NCBI RefSeq assembly: GCF_021088345.1
Contig: NZ_CP088156.1
Coordinates: forward strand, 8,051,001 to 8,115,000
From: Bradyrhizobium ontarionense
GTDB taxonomy: Bacteria > Pseudomonadota > Alphaproteobacteria > Rhizobiales > Xanthobacteraceae
Length of the DNA: 64,000 nucleotides
Direction of reading: 5' to 3'
Shown: piece after piece, positions 61,820 to 64,000 of the stretch
How positions within the stretch are numbered: the first letter of the stretch is position 1
How the letters are laid out: each line of letters begins with the position of its first letter
Position numbers and translations under genes: made by a program
The notes under the pieces: generated by a model
Told to the model about the DNA's origin: nothing
Database searches by the model: none
Seen by the model: only the letters and a program-made list of their open reading frames with translations

Positions 61820-63145
61820 TCAGGTCGAAACCGCCGGTACGGCGGAGGGAGAAGCCGGTTCTTGCGCCGACTTCGCGAAGCGCGCCATGGTGCGCTCCGG
61901 GAAGATCAGGGCAAAGGCCGAGATGGCGCCAACGATCAGCACGCCGGCGGTGAAGGTCATGGCATGCGCATAGCCGAGCGGCGCGTTGGCGCCGGCCTCG
62001 CCGACGATCCAGCCGGTGAGCGCATTCGACACCAGAGCCGATGCCGCGTTGCCGGAGTAGATCACGACGATCAGCCGGCCGCGCTGCACCGCGGGCGCAA
62101 TGGCGCCGAGCGCGACCGGGCCGAAGATCGTGGTGAGGCTGGGCGCCGCGAAGGCGATGGCGACGCAGGCGAGCTGCAGCGGGCCTGATGTGACGATGCT
62201 CAGCAGCAGCGCACAGCCGGCGGCAAGCAGCGCGAGACCCGAGGCCTGTCCGAGACAGGCACGCAGGCTGAAACCCCTGCGCTGCAGAACTTGCGTCAGC
62301 CAGGAGCCGCCGAGCAGCAGCGGCGACTGGAACAGATAGATGCCGGAGATGATCCAGCCGACCTCGACCTGCTTGTAGCCGAGCCCCAGCTGCAGAAAAG
62401 GCGGCAGCCAGGTCGCGGACATGCCGACGATCCAGTACGACGCCGTCGACATGATGATGACGCCGATCACGGTCGGGTCGGCCCACAGCACGCGCGCCGG
62501 CAGCGCCTTGTCCTTGGCCATTGCAGTTTCCGGCGCTTGCGCGGCCGAGTAGGGGCCTTCGCCGCCGACGACAAACCAGCCGAGCATCCAGGCAAGGCCG
62601 AGCAGGCCGCAGAACAGGAAGCCGGTGCGCCAGCCGTAGCTCACGATGATAGTGGTCAGGATCGGGCCGCCGGCGAGCAGGCCGACGCTGATGCCCTGCA
62701 GCACCACCGCGCTCGGCACGCTGCGCCTGTCGGCGGGAAACCAGTTGTAGCAGGCGTGGAGTGCGGTCGGCAGGCCCGGGCCTTCGCCGGCGCCGAGGAT
62801 GATGCGGCAGATCACGAGCACCGCGATCGAGCCGGAGAAGAAGATCGGGATCTGCGTCGCCGACCAGACGCCGGCCATGATGAGCAGCAGCCACTTCACC
62901 GGGAAGCGGCCGACCACGAACATGCCGACCGCCATGCCCGACAGCGAGAACAGTAGGAAGAAGCTGCTGCCGATCAGGCCGAAATCCTTCGGGCTCAGGC
63001 CCAGCTCCTTCATCATCGGCACCGCCGAGAGGCCGAACACCAGCTTGTCGAAGAAGTTCAGCGTCTGGAACAGGAACAGCATGATCAGGACGGCGATCGC
63101 GCGTCCTCCCACAGGGCTTCTGGCAGTGTCGGCTGATGTCGTCAT
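61820..63145 (-). CDS. MFS transporter, anion:cation symporter type
   Basis: A 441-residue major facilitator protein with twelve predicted helices. GAGEGPGLPTALHACYNWFPADRR and the loop after helix 2 match the ACS family, which imports organic acids such as aromatic acids and their derivatives. It lies 9 bases upstream of the FAH gene start and 31 bases from the monooxygenase stop. It is therefore the probable uptake system for the substrate of this operon. Confidence 0.93.
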   Translation of the reverse strand: MTTSADTARSPVGGRAIAVLIMLFLFQTLNFFDKLVFGLSAVPMMKELGLSPKDFGLIGSSFFLLFSLSGMAVGMFVVGRFPVKWLLLIMAGVWSATQIPIFFSGSIAVLVICRIILGAGEGPGLPTALHACYNWFPADRRSVPSAVVLQGISVGLLAGGPILTTIIVSYGWRTGFLFCGLLGLAWMLGWFVVGGEGPYSAAQAPETAMAKDKALPARVLWADPTVIGVIIMSTASYWIVGMSATWLPPFLQLGLGYKQVEVGWIISGIYLFQSPLLLGGSWLTQVLQRRGFSLRACLGQASGLALLAAGCALLLSIVTSGPLQLACVAIAFAAPSLTTIFGPVALGAIAPAVQRGRLIVVIYSGNAASALVSNALTGWIVGEAGANAPLGYAHAMTFTAGVLIVGAISAFALIFPERTMARFAKSAQEPASPSAVPAVST

Positions 63146-63176
63146 GGCGTTTCCCCGTTTGATATTCTTGTTTTGA

Positions 63177-64000
63177 TTAGTGCAGTCGTTCGTTCGACTC
63201 GCTCAGCAGCGCGGCGAGCTCCGGCGCGTCCGTCGCGACGCCGTAGACATAGTGGTCGGGTCGCACCAGCGCGGCGCTGCAGCCGTGGCGCTCGAACCAG
63301 CGCGCGACGACGCCGCTTTCCTCGGCCAATCCAGCGCCGCCGATGGTGATCGTATTGATGCCGGCGTCGCGCGTCGCAGCATCGATCGCGCTCGAATTGA
63401 GCGCGCCGCGTCCGTCGAGAACAAGCCGCCATCCGGTGCCGGCGACACCATCGAGCAGTGCACGTCCACTATCGCTGATGATCCAGGGCTGCGGAAACAG
63501 CGTGCCGTTGGCCGCGTTCGCCTTGGTCGCGAGCAGGCCCGTGGTCAGCGGCGGCACGATCTCCTGCCGCGTGATGGTGCGCGGCGCGCCGCCGCCTTCG
63601 GCAAGGATACGCGCATCGCGTGCCGCGGCAGCAATCGGATCCTGCTCGCAAATGACGCGGCCGATGGCCTTGATGCGGGTGGTCAGCTCGCGCACATGGG
63701 TGCTGCGCTCGGCCTCGTAGCTGTCGAGCAGCGCCGCCCTTGATTGTCCGCGCAGCACGCGCGCGAGTTTCCAGCACAGGTTGGCCGCGTCGCGCAGGCC
63801 CTGGCACATGCCCTGGCCGATGAAGGGCGGCTGTTGATGCGCGGCGTCCCCGGCGAGCAGGACGCGGCCCTGGCTCCAGCGGCTCGCCACCAGGGCATGG
63901 AAGCGGTAGCTCGCCGCGCGCCACAGTCTGCCGTCCTCCGGGGCGAGCCAGGGGGCGAGCAGCCGCCAGACCTGCTGCGGGTCTTCCATCGCGTGCCGGT
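63177..64000 (-). CDS. FAD-dependent aromatic monooxygenase, MhpA-like (partial)
   Basis: The C-terminal part of an FAD-binding monooxygenase; its start lies beyond the window's right end. The second FAD motif reads RVLLAGDAAHQQPPFIGQGMCQGLRDA (quoted as the GD-containing segment), as in MhpA and similar flavoprotein hydroxylases. The last ~100 residues are the thioredoxin-like C-terminal domain with the DHYVYG segment. It hydroxylates an aromatic or hydroxyaromatic acid with NAD(P)H and oxygen. The MFS and FAH genes downstream fit a catabolic operon. Length cannot be judged. Confidence 0.9.
   Translation of the reverse strand, partial: RHAMEDPQQVWRLLAPWLAPEDGRLWRAASYRFHALVASRWSQGRVLLAGDAAHQQPPFIGQGMCQGLRDAANLCWKLARVLRGQSRAALLDSYEAERSTHVRELTTRIKAIGRVICEQDPIAAAARDARILAEGGGAPRTITRQEIVPPLTTGLLATKANAANGTLFPQPWIISDSGRALLDGVAGTGWRLVLDGRGALNSSAIDAATRDAGINTITIGGAGLAEESGVVARWFERHGCSAALVRPDHYVYGVATDAPELAALLSESNERLH

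Noticed and set aside
1..64000. tRNA or rRNA genes, CRISPR arrays, phage or transposase genes
   Set aside because: No T-loop-like GGTTCGAATCC box with matching stems, no regularly spaced repeats and no integrase or transposase motifs were seen by eye. A tRNAscan or covariance-model search would be decisive.

Overview
The window looks like chromosomal DNA from an alphaproteobacterium of the Bradyrhizobium group. It is GC-rich with strong G/C at third codon positions, its gene families are those expected there, and it carries several hairpin-forming intergenic repeat types that I recognise from Bradyrhizobium genomes. No rRNA, tRNA, CRISPR array, insertion sequence, phage gene or replication origin was seen.

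About two thirds of the window (0.7-36.7 kb) is a cell-surface polysaccharide region. It opens with an eleven-gene minus-strand operon (10850 to 743). This encodes every activity type needed to build and activate a heptose-like sugar: a split transketolase, a GmhA-like SIS isomerase, a PfkB kinase fused to a cytidylyltransferase in the reverse order of HldE, a HAD phosphatase, an HddC-like nucleotidyltransferase and two SDR epimerase/dehydratases. A zinc alcohol dehydrogenase, an APH-fold kinase and a methyltransferase are also present. Next comes an O-acylation module (11.4-17.2 kb) with one MBOAT acyltransferase, three SGNH-like partners and the remnant of a fourth. It is followed by a TIGR04372-type glycosyltransferase and an AsnB amidotransferase, a flippase-like membrane protein, a nucleotide-sugar dehydrogenase, a UDP-glucuronate 4-epimerase-like enzyme and ManC. 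Then there are three tandem copies of a TPR plus GT41 (OGT/SPINDLY-like) glycosyltransferase that start at TTG, GTG and TTG. A DUF1223 protein, a Gfo/Idh/MocA oxidoreductase and a DegT aminotransferase close the region.

From 36.7 to 39.0 kb lies a repeat-rich stretch holding two small genes (one a zinc-ribbon protein) and several hairpin repeats. One dispersed repeat there has a second, inverted copy at the start of the window. The two copies share hairpins with a compensatory base-pair change.

The remainder is housekeeping and catabolic: murJ, an orphan molybdenum hydroxylase large subunit with two cytochromes c, an ABC solute-binding protein, a CHASE-GGDEF-EAL c-di-GMP enzyme overlapping the tail of an AraC regulator, a stand-alone Lrp-type RAM domain, and thiD. 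An AraC regulator then diverges from a seven-gene oxidative/hydrolytic cluster: chloroperoxidase-like hydrolase, membrane protein, isochorismatase-like hydrolase, XapX protein, YtcJ-type amidohydrolase with a Cys/His-rich tail, DoxX and VOC. An alginate-export-type porin and a YoaK-like membrane protein follow. The window ends in an aromatic-type catabolic operon on the minus strand (FAD monooxygenase, cut by the window edge; MFS transporter; fumarylacetoacetate hydrolase).

The most interesting candidate is the first operon. It plausibly makes an unusual higher-carbon nucleotide sugar for the O-antigen. Some photosynthetic Bradyrhizobium strains carry the bicyclic C10 sugar bradyrhizose, whose biosynthesis genes are not known to me. 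The link to that sugar is inference only.
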